Of a DNA stretch of 64,000 bases, positions 17,996 to 27,629 are shown in pieces. Below the pieces are notes generated by a model. The model did no database searches. It saw nothing but the letters and a program-made list of their open reading frames with translations, and was not told the origin of the DNA. The stretch comes from Vibrio ulleungensis (lineage in GTDB: Bacteria > Pseudomonadota > Gammaproteobacteria > Enterobacterales > Vibrionaceae). Numbering within the stretch: position 1 is the stretch's first letter; the number at the start of each line of letters is the position of its first letter. The DNA lies in the NCBI RefSeq assembly GCF_016900875.1, contig NZ_JAFEUM010000007.1, positions 1-64,000 on the forward strand. The letters are read 5' to 3'. Position numbers and translations under genes: made by a program.

Positions 17996-18991
17996 ATGAC
18001 AACTCAACGTGGAGAACTTCTGATTGAAGGAAAAAATCTCATCAAAGATTTTGAAGTCAGCAGTCACTCATTAAAAAATCCAATGATGCGCGCAATCAAC
18101 GATGTATCATTTAAAATGTACAAGAGCCGCGGCTTGTCGGTTGTAGGAGAATCCGGTTCTGGAAAGTCCACTACCGCAAAAATGATCGCAAAAATGTATG
18201 CACCTACGGGTGGGCAGATTGAATATCGCGGACGTGATATTCAAACCATTAGCAAGAAAAAAGAGCTAATGACCTACCGAGAAGGCGTGCAAATGGTGTG
18301 GCAAGACCCGTTTGGCTCGCTCAATCCAACACACAACATTTTCCACCATATCGCACGACCACTTTTGATCCATAAGAAGATCAAACCAGGCAATAAAAAA
18401 GAGCTAGAAGAGCGTGTGTACGACCTTTTAGAGCAAGTCGGCCTCATCCCGCCTAAAGAAACTGCGGCAAAATTCCCGCATCAACTGTCTGGCGGTCAAC
18501 GTCAACGCGTCAATCTAGCACGCAATATCGCTGTCGGTGCTGAGGTTGTATTGGCGGATGAGCCTACCTCAATGCTTGATGTTTCGATTCGCGCTGGCGT
18601 TCTTAACCTTATGGAAGAGATGAAGTTTGAGAAACAGATGTCGCTTTTGTACATCACTCACGATATCGCAACCGCTCGATACATTGCTGAAGATCTCGCC
18701 GTTATGTATGTCGGACACATGGTGGAGTGGGGAGATACTGACGAAGTGATCGCCAATGCTCAACACCCTTATACCCAACTACTGGTGTCAGCGGTTCCGG
18801 ATCCAAGCAAATCGATTCACGAAAAATTGAAAGGCAACAAAGGGGAAATACCGTTATGGACCCCAGAGTCCGTAGGTTGCCCATTTGCAGGTCGCTGTAC
18901 TCATGCGACCGACAAATGTACTGAACGTTTGCCGGGTGTTACCCAGCTGGCTGAAAACCATTTTGTTCGCTGCTACCTGCACGGAGAGTAG
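17996..18991 (+). CDS. Chitin-oligosaccharide ABC importer ATPase 2 (DppF-like)
   Basis: A 331-residue OppF/DppF-type ATPase starting at ATG 17996, which has a GGGAGA ribosome-binding site 4-5 nt upstream. A TTG at 17978 is in frame but has no such site. Walker A is GESGSGKST, the Q-loop MVWQDPFGSLNP, the signature LSGGQRQRV, Walker B VVLADEP and the H-loop YITHDIAT. The C-terminal cysteine-rich motif is CPFAGRCTHATDKC. It is the last gene of the transporter block and is followed by a strong terminator. Confidence 0.92.
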   Translation: MTTQRGELLIEGKNLIKDFEVSSHSLKNPMMRAINDVSFKMYKSRGLSVVGESGSGKSTTAKMIAKMYAPTGGQIEYRGRDIQTISKKKELMTYREGVQMVWQDPFGSLNPTHNIFHHIARPLLIHKKIKPGNKKELEERVYDLLEQVGLIPPKETAAKFPHQLSGGQRQRVNLARNIAVGAEVVLADEPTSMLDVSIRAGVLNLMEEMKFEKQMSLLYITHDIATARYIAEDLAVMYVGHMVEWGDTDEVIANAQHPYTQLLVSAVPDPSKSIHEKLKGNKGEIPLWTPESVGCPFAGRCTHATDKCTERLPGVTQLAENHFVRCYLHGE

Positions 18992-19041
18992 CGTTATTAC
19001 AGTGTTCCTTATGTAGTGAAATAGCGGTTACACGCTGATTA

Positions 19042-19068
19042 GGGCAGGCTTGCCTGCCCATTTTTTTT
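19042..19068 (+). terminator. Strong Rho-independent terminator inside the chitin cluster
   Basis: GGGCAGGC/GCCTGCCC (19042-19049 with 19052-19059) is followed by eight T residues (19061-19068). It lies between the last importer ATPase and the GH9 gene, with only 37 bp left before the next ATG. It should cut expression of the catabolic genes relative to the importer unless it is bypassed. Confidence 0.85.
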
Positions 19069-19105
19069 CACTCACCAACATTGCCATCACGATAAAATAA
19101 GAGCG

Positions 19106-20845
19106 ATGCCCATGAAAATCACCACTAACCAGATTGGATTCAGACCGCACGATCCTAAAACTGCCGTCATCACTTTTACTTCGCTCGAAGCTCAACAGAG
19201 TGCTCAGCTTGAGCTGTCAATTTATTGCGACCACCAGCTCGTCACACGCTTACCAATTCCTCAAGCTGTCGCAGTCGAAGAGTGGCACCACGGTCTGTTT
19301 TCTCGTGTTGATATCAGTCAGCTAACTGAAATTGGCTCCTATACATTAGCTTGTGGGGATTCGGTATCTCACTCTTTCGAAATTGCCGAAAACCTACTGA
19401 TCAAAAAGACCTTTTCGGATCTATTGCACTACTTTAAATCGCAACGCTGCAGTGGAAGATTTGACGCTCATGATCGCAACGCACAGGTCGTGGGCAGTAC
19501 TAAAAAACTGGATGTACACGGCGGTTGGTACGATGCGTCTGGCGATGTAAGCAAATATCTAAGTCACCTCTCCTACGCCAACTACCTCAACCCTCAACAA
19601 ATTCCGATGGTTGTTTGGAATATGTTTAAGTCTGCCGAACTCAATCAGCAGCGTCAGTACCTACCCGAATTTAGCGTTGTGCGGTTACTGGACGAAGCCT
19701 ATTATGGCGCTGATTTTCTTGTTCGAATGCAAGATGAGCAAGGCTTTTTCTATACGACTCTGTTTGATAAATGGAGCAAAGATACAGAGCAACGCGAGCT
19801 ATGCGCCTACGAAACACAACTTGGCCATAAGTACGACAACTACCAAGCAGGTTTTAGACAAGGTGGAGGCATGGCCATCGCTGCTCTTGCTATCGCATCG
19901 ACACAGGACAATCAGGGCGAGTACACCAATGCCCAGTATCTAGACGCTGCGCAGCAAGGCTATCAGCATCTAATTGAACACAACCTTGGCTATCTCGATA
20001 ATGGGCAAGAAAATATCATCGATTTTTACTGTGCTTTACTCGCCTCTGTGGAGTTGTATCGAGCAACAAAACTTGACCAATATTTGCTTGAAGCCAGAGC
20101 TTGGTGCGACAAATTGTGTGCCCTGCAACGCAGTGATGATCAACACCGACACTATTGGTCTGCCAATGTCGACGGAACACGTCCGTACTTTCATGCAGCT
20201 GAAGCGGGCTTACCGGTCATTGCGCTTTGCGCTTTTTTGGAGATCGAAACTAACCAAGTCGCACGGCAACATGTTCAGCAGATTGTGAGCAATGCAGTCA
20301 ATTTTGAGCTGTCTATGCAGGTAGAAGGCAGCAACCCATTTGGCTACCCAAAGCAAGTGGTGCAAGGGGTTGAGTCAGAAAAGCGCTCCTCCTTTTTTGT
20401 GGCGCAAGACAATGAGTCTGGCTATTGGTGGCAAGGTGAGAATGCCCGTTTAGGCTCACTCGCGGCTATGGCTTATTACGCAAAACCTTGGGTCACTCAA
20501 ACTCAAGCGATAGCGTTAGAGGTGTTTGCCTGTGATAGCTTGAACTGGATATTGGGCAACAACCCCTACGACATGTGCATGCTCGATGGGCATGGGCACA
20601 ATAACCCTGACTATTTGCCTGAACTTGGATTTATAAATGCCAAGGGTGGGATTTGTAATGGCATTACCGCTGGGTTCGAGAATGCCAACGACATTGCCTT
20701 TAATCCCACGCCTCATAAAGACGATATGCTACAAAACTGGCGCTGGGGCGAGCAATGGATCCCTCACGCAGCTTGGTTCTTACTTGCTGTGTCTACTCAA
20801 GCCTTTGATGCGGTTTCCTCAAACGATGCAACGACGGAGTTCTGA
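19106..20845 (+). CDS. GH9 glycoside hydrolase, probable exo-beta-D-glucosaminidase
   Basis: A 579-residue cytoplasmic protein (no signal peptide). An Ig-like CelD_N domain (about 4-92) precedes a GH9 (alpha/alpha)6 barrel. The nucleophile-side motif is GGWYDASGDVSKY with D143 and D147, and the likely catalytic acid is E549 in WGEQWIPH. GH9 is classically endoglucanase, but the Vibrionaceae members in this gene position are exo-beta-D-glucosaminidases, first characterised in Photobacterium profundum. That fits the glucosamine kinase encoded next. ATG 19112 is an alternative start two codons in, with better spacing to AAGAG. Its stop is 1 nt before the next start, indicating coupling. Confidence 0.85.
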   Translation: MPMKITTNQIGFRPHDPKTAVITFTSLEAQQSAQLELSIYCDHQLVTRLPIPQAVAVEEWHHGLFSRVDISQLTEIGSYTLACGDSVSHSFEIAENLLIKKTFSDLLHYFKSQRCSGRFDAHDRNAQVVGSTKKLDVHGGWYDASGDVSKYLSHLSYANYLNPQQIPMVVWNMFKSAELNQQRQYLPEFSVVRLLDEAYYGADFLVRMQDEQGFFYTTLFDKWSKDTEQRELCAYETQLGHKYDNYQAGFRQGGGMAIAALAIASTQDNQGEYTNAQYLDAAQQGYQHLIEHNLGYLDNGQENIIDFYCALLASVELYRATKLDQYLLEARAWCDKLCALQRSDDQHRHYWSANVDGTRPYFHAAEAGLPVIALCAFLEIETNQVARQHVQQIVSNAVNFELSMQVEGSNPFGYPKQVVQGVESEKRSSFFVAQDNESGYWWQGENARLGSLAAMAYYAKPWVTQTQAIALEVFACDSLNWILGNNPYDMCMLDGHGHNNPDYLPELGFINAKGGICNGITAGFENANDIAFNPTPHKDDMLQNWRWGEQWIPHAAWFLLAVSTQAFDAVSSNDATTEF

Positions 20846-20846
20846 T

Positions 20847-21731
20847 ATGTATTTAGTTGGAATTGATGGCGGCGGCACCTCATGCCGAGCAAGGATCCGC
20901 ACCAGTGAGGGTGCTTTAGTCGGTGAAGGTGTATCAGGAAGCGCTAATCTATTGTTAGGCGTTAATATCGCGATGAGTTCGATCATCGAAGCCGTCACTT
21001 TGGCTGCTCAACATGCCAACTTAGGTAAGCAGCACTTCTCGCTTATGCACGTAGGCGCGGCCCTTGCGGGAGCGGAACAGAAGAGTGCATGGCAAGCCTT
21101 TATGTCACTGCCACACCCTTTTGCCAGCATGACCCTAAATACAGACGCCTTTGGCGCCTGTTTGGGCGCACACAATGGTCGCAATGGCGCCATCATGATA
21201 GGTGGTACCGGTTCTTGTGGGTTGCTACTTAATAATGGTGAGCAGTTTGTCGTTGGCGGCCGGGAGTTTCCTATTTCAGACCAAGGTGGCGGCGCCGTGA
21301 TGGGACTTCGTTTGATTCAACAGGTGCTGCTTGCGGAAGATGGCATCAGGAAAAAAACCGCCCTATGTGAACATGTCATGACGCACTTCAATCACGATGT
21401 GGATGCCATAGTTGAATGGTCAAAAACAGCCATTCCCGCAGAGTACGGACAGTTTTCCAAAAAGATATTTGAGCTTGCTTATCAAGGTGATGGCCTAGCC
21501 AACGAATTGTTGAGGCAAACCGCCGCAGATTTAGATATGTACATTCGCGCCTTAATCAACAAAGGGGCGCAACGCATCTGTTTGATGGGTAGCATCGCCG
21601 AACGTTTGCATGAGTGGCTTGGCGCCGATGTAAAACGGTGGATCGTAGAGCCCGAGTTCGATGCCATAGAAGGGGCAATTATGTTTGCAGGAAAGCCAGA
21701 GCACAACCTCTACCTTAAGGACGTAGCATGA
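20847..21731 (+). CDS. gspK: Glucosamine kinase GspK (BadF/BadG/BcrA ATPase family)
   Basis: A 294-residue ASKHA-fold sugar kinase. The phosphate-1 loop is GIDGGGTSCRARI (5-17), and MIGGTGSCGLLL provides the second phosphate loop. V. cholerae GspK from this cluster phosphorylates glucosamine with ATP to GlcN-6-P. Related enzymes act on GlcNAc, so the exact acceptor is inferred from position. The start at ATG 20847 lies 1 nt after the GH9 stop with GGAG upstream. An earlier frame start inside the GH9 gene is discarded. Its last four bases overlap the start of the GH20 gene (ATGA). Confidence 0.85.
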   Translation: MYLVGIDGGGTSCRARIRTSEGALVGEGVSGSANLLLGVNIAMSSIIEAVTLAAQHANLGKQHFSLMHVGAALAGAEQKSAWQAFMSLPHPFASMTLNTDAFGACLGAHNGRNGAIMIGGTGSCGLLLNNGEQFVVGGREFPISDQGGGAVMGLRLIQQVLLAEDGIRKKTALCEHVMTHFNHDVDAIVEWSKTAIPAEYGQFSKKIFELAYQGDGLANELLRQTAADLDMYIRALINKGAQRICLMGSIAERLHEWLGADVKRWIVEPEFDAIEGAIMFAGKPEHNLYLKDVA

Positions 21732-23665
21732 GCATCAGTGTACAACTTCAAGTCATCAATGAAACCGATCCTCGCTGCCAGTTTAGAGTTGAAATCGTCA
21801 ATCAAACTCAGCACGCGTTGGTCGACTGGTCGCTGCATTTTACCTTTGACCGTTTTATTCAGCCTGATTCCATCGCCGAGCACAAACACACTCAAGTGGG
21901 CAGTTACTGCGTAGTCACACCCAATAAGCCCTTGTCTAAAGGAGAAACCTTTGAATTTGAATTTGCTGCCAATAGCGCCAAATTTCGTTATTTGAGCGAT
22001 AATTTTGATGACGCATTTGTTCGCAGCAATGGTGAGATGATTGCTGTTGATCTAAAGCCGATTATTCTTGCCTCGCCTTATTCCCAGCGCACGCAGGTTC
22101 CAGTAGTCAGTGCCGCCGATATTGCGATTATTCCTAAACCGAACAGCCTTTCGCGCTCGCAAGGTCAGTTTCACTTATCAACCTCGCCGATAATTGCCGT
22201 GCAAACCGAGTTCGCGGGAAATGCCGTTGATTGGCTTTTTGAGGAAACTCAGCAGTTACTCACCTGGCAACGAGACGATTATGCCGAAACCGCCGATCTC
22301 TACCTGTCGCTTAACGCCAATTTAGCACCGCAGGCTTACCAGCTATCGGTTACTCATGACAATATTACGATATGCGCTGCCAGCGCTGCGGGGTTTGGGC
22401 ACGCTATTGCCAGCCTTTTACAGCTTTTTCCTGTCGACGCTGGCGACGCCATCGTACTTCCTTTGGTCAATATCGACGATACACCCGCGTATTCGCTTCG
22501 CGGCTTTATGTTGGATTGTGCACGTCACTTCCACACAATAGAAACCATTAAAACTCAGATTAATCAATGTGCTAAGTACAAGATAAACACCTTTCATTGG
22601 CACCTTACCGATGATGAAGGGTGGCGCGTAGAAATTCCCTCGCTGCCTCAATTGACACAAGTCGGCGCATACCGAGGCGTAGACGACGCGATAGAGCCAC
22701 AATTTACTCAAATAAAACAAAAGCACGGCGGGTTTTACTCCACATTACAGGTTAAAGAGATCGTCGAGTTTGCACGGGTACGCGGGATCACCGTGATCCC
22801 AGAAATCGATATTCCCGGTCACTGCCGAGCAGCGATTAAATCACTTCCAGAATTGCTGGTTGAGCCTAGCGATCAGTCTCAATATCGCAGTATTCAAAAT
22901 TACACCGATAATGTCTTAAATCCCGGCTTAGCAGGGACCTATCAGTTCTTGGACACTGTTTTAGACGCGTTAGCCGATCTGTTTCCTGCCCCCTATGTCC
23001 ACATTGGAGCGGATGAAGTTCCTGAAGGGGTATGGCTGCACAGCCCTAGTTGTCAGGCATTGATGCGGGCTGAGGAATACACAGACGCCAAAGAGCTACA
23101 AGGTCATTTATTACGCTACGCAGAGCGCAAGCTCCATGCCCTTGGAAAGCGGATGCTCGGCTGGGAAGAAGCCCAGCATGGCGATAAAGTTAGCACCAAT
23201 ACCGTCATTTACTCGTGGCTAAGCGAACAAGCTGGACTCGAATGCGCGCAACGTGGGCACGACGTGGTACTGCAGCCCGCTCAATATACCTATTTAGATC
23301 TCACCCAAGATTACGATCCTCAAGAATATGGTGTGGATTGGGCGTGTGTTTTACCACTTGAAACAGTGTACAGCTACCAACCTTTGGCACAGCTGAAACC
23401 CTCAGATCCGCTTAGAAACAAAATTCTTGGTATTCAGTGCGCAGCGTGGTGCGAGTTAATCAATCATGGAAGCCGTTTGGAGTACATGATTTACCCACGG
23501 CTACAAGCCGTTGCTGAAGCGGCTTGGACTCAACCGCCGCACCGTGACTGGCGATGCTTCCTCTCTCGATTAAAAGTCGATTTACCTCGCTTAGATCGAA
23601 CTGGGATCCACTATAGAGATCCATGGCTCGCCAAGCCATACGACCGACAACCTCAACAGAATTAG
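21728..23665 (+). CDS. GH20 beta-N-acetylhexosaminidase
   Basis: A 645-residue exo-hydrolase that releases GlcNAc from the non-reducing end of chitin oligosaccharides. An N-terminal chitobiase-type domain (about 3-115) is followed by the GH20b small domain (about 130-250) and the TIM barrel (about 255-620). The catalytic pair D429-E430 lies in YVHIGADEVPEGVW, which fits substrate-assisted catalysis, and HWHLTDDEGWR is the strand-2 motif. No signal peptide is seen, so it acts on imported sugars. It overlaps gspK by 4 nt. Confidence 0.93.
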   Translation: MSISVQLQVINETDPRCQFRVEIVNQTQHALVDWSLHFTFDRFIQPDSIAEHKHTQVGSYCVVTPNKPLSKGETFEFEFAANSAKFRYLSDNFDDAFVRSNGEMIAVDLKPIILASPYSQRTQVPVVSAADIAIIPKPNSLSRSQGQFHLSTSPIIAVQTEFAGNAVDWLFEETQQLLTWQRDDYAETADLYLSLNANLAPQAYQLSVTHDNITICAASAAGFGHAIASLLQLFPVDAGDAIVLPLVNIDDTPAYSLRGFMLDCARHFHTIETIKTQINQCAKYKINTFHWHLTDDEGWRVEIPSLPQLTQVGAYRGVDDAIEPQFTQIKQKHGGFYSTLQVKEIVEFARVRGITVIPEIDIPGHCRAAIKSLPELLVEPSDQSQYRSIQNYTDNVLNPGLAGTYQFLDTVLDALADLFPAPYVHIGADEVPEGVWLHSPSCQALMRAEEYTDAKELQGHLLRYAERKLHALGKRMLGWEEAQHGDKVSTNTVIYSWLSEQAGLECAQRGHDVVLQPAQYTYLDLTQDYDPQEYGVDWACVLPLETVYSYQPLAQLKPSDPLRNKILGIQCAAWCELINHGSRLEYMIYPRLQAVAEAAWTQPPHRDWRCFLSRLKVDLPRLDRTGIHYRDPWLAKPYDRQPQQN

Positions 23666-23712
23666 CTCGCAAAAAGCGAGATAGAACCAACAATTGATTG
23701 GCTGAGCAATCA
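23666..23712 (+). other. Two small stem-loops between the GH20 gene and chbP
   Basis: CTCGC/GCGAG (23666-23670 with 23676-23680, loop AAAAA) and TGATTG/CAATCA (23695-23700 with 23707-23712) fill the 69-bp gap. No T-run follows, so processing or stability elements are more likely than a terminator. Confidence 0.35.
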
Positions 23713-23734
23713 GCTTGATAAAGGAATATGACAG

Positions 23735-26140
23735 ATGAAATACGGCTATTTTGATAACCAAAATCGTGAATATGTGATCACTCGCCCTGACACTCCAGCG
23801 CCATGGACAAACTATTTGGGTACCGAAAAGTTTTGTACTGTAATTTCACACAACGCTGGTGGGTATTCATTCTACAACTCACCAGAATACAATCGCGTGA
23901 CGAAGTTTCGTCCCAATGGCACCTTTGACCGTCCTGGGCACTATGTTTACCTGCGTGACGATGAGAGTGGTGATTACTGGTCTATCTCATGGCAACCTGT
24001 AGCGAAAAGTCTAGAAGAAGCCAACTACGAAGTGCGTCATGGGCTTTCTTACTCAAAGTTTAAATGTGAATACAACGACATTACCGCCACGAAAACACTG
24101 TTTGTCCCTAAAGGTGAAGATGCGGAAGTTTGGGATGTCGTCATAAAGAACACCTCCGATAAGCCTCGTACGATCTCAGCATTTTCATTTGTCGAGTTTT
24201 CGTTTTCTCACATTCAATCAGACAATCAAAACCACCAAATGTCGTTGTACTCTGCAGGCACGCAGTATCGTGACGGTGTTTTGGAGTATGACCTTTACTA
24301 CAACACCAACGATTTTGAAGGCTTCTACTACCTAGCCTCCACCTTTGATCCTGACTCCTTTGATGGTCAGCGAGACAGTTTCCTTGGCGCCTATCGCGAC
24401 GAGGCAAACCCGATAGCCGTCGAGAAAGGCCGCTGCTCTAACTCCGCGCAGACTTGCTACAACCACTGTGGCTCCTTGCATAAGCAGTTTACACTGGCAC
24501 CTGGAGAAGAGGTTCGTTTCGCGTATATATTGGGCATTGGAAAAGGCAACGGTGAGCGCCTTCGCAACAAATATCAAGATCTAGCCAATGTCGACGCCGC
24601 CTTTCAGGAAATCATTGAGCACTGGGACAGCCGATGCCGTAAATTCCAAGTTACGTCTCCTAATCAAGGGTTGGACACCATGATCAATGCTTGGACACTC
24701 TATCAAGCTGAGACTTGCGTAGTGTGGTCAAGATTTGCGTCATTCATTGAAGTCGGTGGACGCACCGGATTGGGATATAGAGACACCGCGCAAGACGCAA
24801 TATCAGTGCCTCATTCAAACCCAGCAATGACCCGTAAGCGCATTGTCGATTTGCTACGTGGTCAAGTGAAGGCCGGGTACGGACTGCATCTATTTGATCC
24901 AGACTGGTTCGATCCTGAAAAAGCCGATGTTGAGCCGTCTAAATCACCGACAGTCGTTCCTACCCCTTCCGACGACGATAAGATCCACGGTATCGAAGAT
25001 ACCTGCTCAGACGATCATTTGTGGCTGATCCCAACCATTTGCAACTACGTCCTAGAGTCTGGCGAATCAGAATTCTTTAACGAAGTGATCCCATTCGCGG
25101 ACGGTGGTGAAGCGACCGTGTATGACCATTTAAAAGCGGCGCTAGACTTCTCGGCCAAGTACGTTGGACAAACAGGGATCTGTAAAGGGCTACGCGCTGA
25201 CTGGAACGACTGCCTAAATCTGGGCGGCGGCGAGTCATCAATGGTGTCGTTTTTGCATTACTGGGCGCTTGATGAGTTCATCAAGTTGGCTAAACACCTT
25301 GGAAACCACCAAGACGTTGATCATTACACCAACATGGCAAATGGGGTGCAAAAAGCCTGTGAAGAGCACTTATGGGATAGTGAAGGCGGTTGGTACATTC
25401 GCGGGCTAACTAAAGATGGTGACAAGATTGGCACTGCCCAGCAAACCGAAGGTCGCATTCATTTGGAATCTAACACTCTAGCCGTTTTATCCGGTGCGGT
25501 CTCGGCAGAGCGCGGCGCACGCGCGATGGACAGTGTGGATGAGCACCTTTACTCCGAGTATGGCTTGCACCTAAACGCACCTTCGTTTTCGACCCCTAAT
25601 GACGATATTGGTTTCGTTACGCGTGTTTACCAAGGGGTTAAAGAAAATGGAGCAATCTTCTCGCACCCCAACCCATGGGCGTGGGTGGCAGAGGCCAAAC
25701 TAGGTCGTGGCGACAAGGCGATGAAATTCTACGATGCACTCAACCCATACAACCAGAATGACAACATTGAACAGCGTGTGACAGAGCCCTACTCATACGT
25801 TCAATTTATTATGGGTCGCGACCATCAAGACCATGGGCGCGCAAACCACCCATGGCTTACAGGCACAGCAGGTTGGGCCTACTATGCTGTGACCAACTTT
25901 ATTCTTGGGGTCAGTGTCGATTACGACGGACTTGCGATAAACCCGTGTATTCCAAATGACTGGCCTGGATTCAAAGTAACGCGTGAATGGCGTGGTGCTA
26001 CTTACAACATTACTGTGGAAAACCCACAAAGCGTCAGCAAAGGAATCGCTTCGATTACAGTCAACGGTCAGCCACATGAAGGCTCGATACCTGCAGCAAA
26101 GCAAGGCAGCAGCATTGATGTTGTTGTGATTATGGGTTAA
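23735..26140 (+). CDS. chbP: N,N'-diacetylchitobiose phosphorylase (GH94)
   Basis: An 801-residue cytoplasmic GH94 enzyme that splits (GlcNAc)2 with phosphate into GlcNAc-1-P and GlcNAc, saving one ATP. The N-terminal beta-sandwich (about 1-270) leads through a helical linker into the (alpha/alpha)6 barrel (about 310-730). The proton donor is D492 in RADWNDCLNLGGGES, the same number as in the characterised V. proteolyticus enzyme. Length equals that of the characterised vibrio protein. It lies between the hydrolase and mutase genes, and the mutase can take up its sugar-1-phosphate product. Confidence 0.95.
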   Translation: MKYGYFDNQNREYVITRPDTPAPWTNYLGTEKFCTVISHNAGGYSFYNSPEYNRVTKFRPNGTFDRPGHYVYLRDDESGDYWSISWQPVAKSLEEANYEVRHGLSYSKFKCEYNDITATKTLFVPKGEDAEVWDVVIKNTSDKPRTISAFSFVEFSFSHIQSDNQNHQMSLYSAGTQYRDGVLEYDLYYNTNDFEGFYYLASTFDPDSFDGQRDSFLGAYRDEANPIAVEKGRCSNSAQTCYNHCGSLHKQFTLAPGEEVRFAYILGIGKGNGERLRNKYQDLANVDAAFQEIIEHWDSRCRKFQVTSPNQGLDTMINAWTLYQAETCVVWSRFASFIEVGGRTGLGYRDTAQDAISVPHSNPAMTRKRIVDLLRGQVKAGYGLHLFDPDWFDPEKADVEPSKSPTVVPTPSDDDKIHGIEDTCSDDHLWLIPTICNYVLESGESEFFNEVIPFADGGEATVYDHLKAALDFSAKYVGQTGICKGLRADWNDCLNLGGGESSMVSFLHYWALDEFIKLAKHLGNHQDVDHYTNMANGVQKACEEHLWDSEGGWYIRGLTKDGDKIGTAQQTEGRIHLESNTLAVLSGAVSAERGARAMDSVDEHLYSEYGLHLNAPSFSTPNDDIGFVTRVYQGVKENGAIFSHPNPWAWVAEAKLGRGDKAMKFYDALNPYNQNDNIEQRVTEPYSYVQFIMGRDHQDHGRANHPWLTGTAGWAYYAVTNFILGVSVDYDGLAINPCIPNDWPGFKVTREWRGATYNITVENPQSVSKGIASITVNGQPHEGSIPAAKQGSSIDVVVIMG

Positions 26141-26148
26141 TGCGTGTC

Positions 26149-26173
26149 GCCCGCAATAAGCAACATTGCGGGC
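26149..26173 (+). other. Strong intercistronic hairpin between chbP and the mutase gene
   Basis: A 9-bp GC-rich stem GCCCGCAAT/ATTGCGGGC (26149-26157 with 26165-26173), 7-base loop, no T-run. It is likely an mRNA-stability or processing element. Confidence 0.55.
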
Positions 26174-26195
26174 CCAATGGATGAGGAGTCCAAAT

Positions 26196-27608
26196 ATGAT
26201 TAAGTTCGGAACCGGGGGCTGGCGCGCGTTTATTGGCGAAGAGTTTACCAAAGATAATGTACGACTCGTAGCTCAAGCGGTGGCCAATATCACTAACGCA
26301 GAACAGGTCGCTGACAAAGGCTTTATTATCGGCTATGACCGCCGTTTTCTATCTGATAAAGCGGGGCGTTGGTTTGCTGAGGTGATGGCGGCCAACGGCA
26401 TCGTAGTCCATTTTATCGATAAGTTTGTCCCTACTCCAATTGTGATGTTTCAAGCCAAAGAAATGGGCTGTGCGTACTCAGCTTGCATTACCGCATCGCA
26501 CAACCCTGCAGATTACAACGGCGTCAAAATATTCATAGAAGGGGGAAGAGACGCCGATGAAGTGATCACTGAAAAAATCGAAACTCAAGTTTCTCAACTC
26601 ACTGCAAGTGACGTAAAGTCCGTTGATTTCGAACAAGCATTGGCCGATAAACAGATCCAAATCATTAACCCAATGAACGCCTTTGTCGATTCGATCATCA
26701 ATTTTATTGATATTGAAGCGATCAAAAAAGCCAACCTACGAGTGTTGGTCGATCCAATGTTCGGTGTCGCAAAGAACGCATTGCAAACCGTATTAATCAA
26801 TGGCCGGTGTGACGTCGATGTGATCAACGATGGCAAAAACCCAGACTTTGGTGGACTGATGCCGTCGCCGAGCGCCGCGACCTTGTATCGCCTTAAACAT
26901 TTAGTAGCTGCTGAAGGGTATGACATTGGCATTGGTACTGATGGAGACGCTGACAGGCTTGGGATCATCGATGAAAAGGGCAACTTTATACACCCTAATG
27001 AAGTGCTCATGCTGCTGTATTACTACCTACTGGAATACAAAGGCTGGACTGGGTCGGTCGTGCGTAATATCGCCACCACACATCTGCTTGATAAGATTGC
27101 CGTTGACCACGGAGAAAAGAGCTTTGAGGTTCCTGTAGGCTTTAAGCACATCAGTGGTCAAATGGAAGCTGACGACTCTCTTATTGGCGGGGAAAGCTCT
27201 GGTGGTTTAACCATTCGAGGGCACATTAAAGGTAAAGACGGTGTATTCGCCTCTAGCCTTTTAGTCGAGATGATTTCGGTCACTGGTAAAAAGTTGTCTG
27301 AACTGCTCGATGAAATCTACAGCAAATATGGGTATGCCTATACCGCAGAAGGAGATTGCACCTTTAAGCCAAGTGAGAAGGAAGTGATTTACAATCGCTT
27401 GTATGTTGCCAAAGAGCTGCCTAAGTTTGACTACGCGATTGAACGAGTCAGTTATGAAGATGGCACCAAGGTTTACTTCAAAAATGGCGGCTGGGTAATA
27501 GCACGTTTTTCTGGAACCGAGCCTCTATTACGCATCTTTGCCGAAATGGAAGATCAACCGACTGCCGAGGCGGTGCGTGACCAAATGAAAGCTTTCTTGG
27601 CGCTGTAA
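26196..27608 (+). CDS. Phosphohexomutase, probable GlcNAc-1-phosphate mutase of chitin catabolism
   Basis: A 470-residue alpha-D-phosphohexomutase. The phosphoserine is S101 in CITASHNPADYNG, the metal loop is GTDGDADRLGI (D249, D251, D253), the sugar-binding loop is GGESSGGLT, and the phosphate loop RFSGTEPLLRI is near the C-terminus. Generic annotation would be phosphoglucomutase/phosphomannomutase. The position after chbP suggests conversion of GlcNAc-1-P to GlcNAc-6-P, which is inference. ATG 26196 has AGGAG upstream; the longer frame from 26166 lacks a site. It is the last gene of the chitin cluster and converges with fbpC. Confidence 0.85.
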   Translation: MIKFGTGGWRAFIGEEFTKDNVRLVAQAVANITNAEQVADKGFIIGYDRRFLSDKAGRWFAEVMAANGIVVHFIDKFVPTPIVMFQAKEMGCAYSACITASHNPADYNGVKIFIEGGRDADEVITEKIETQVSQLTASDVKSVDFEQALADKQIQIINPMNAFVDSIINFIDIEAIKKANLRVLVDPMFGVAKNALQTVLINGRCDVDVINDGKNPDFGGLMPSPSAATLYRLKHLVAAEGYDIGIGTDGDADRLGIIDEKGNFIHPNEVLMLLYYYLLEYKGWTGSVVRNIATTHLLDKIAVDHGEKSFEVPVGFKHISGQMEADDSLIGGESSGGLTIRGHIKGKDGVFASSLLVEMISVTGKKLSELLDEIYSKYGYAYTAEGDCTFKPSEKEVIYNRLYVAKELPKFDYAIERVSYEDGTKVYFKNGGWVIARFSGTEPLLRIFAEMEDQPTAEAVRDQMKAFLAL

Positions 27609-27629
27609 TTCGCAAACCAACCAATGGGA

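Noticed and set aside
25793..26251. Minus-strand ORF of 152 codons over the end of chbP
   Set aside because: Antisense to the conserved chbP C-terminus and the following hairpin; no recognisable product.
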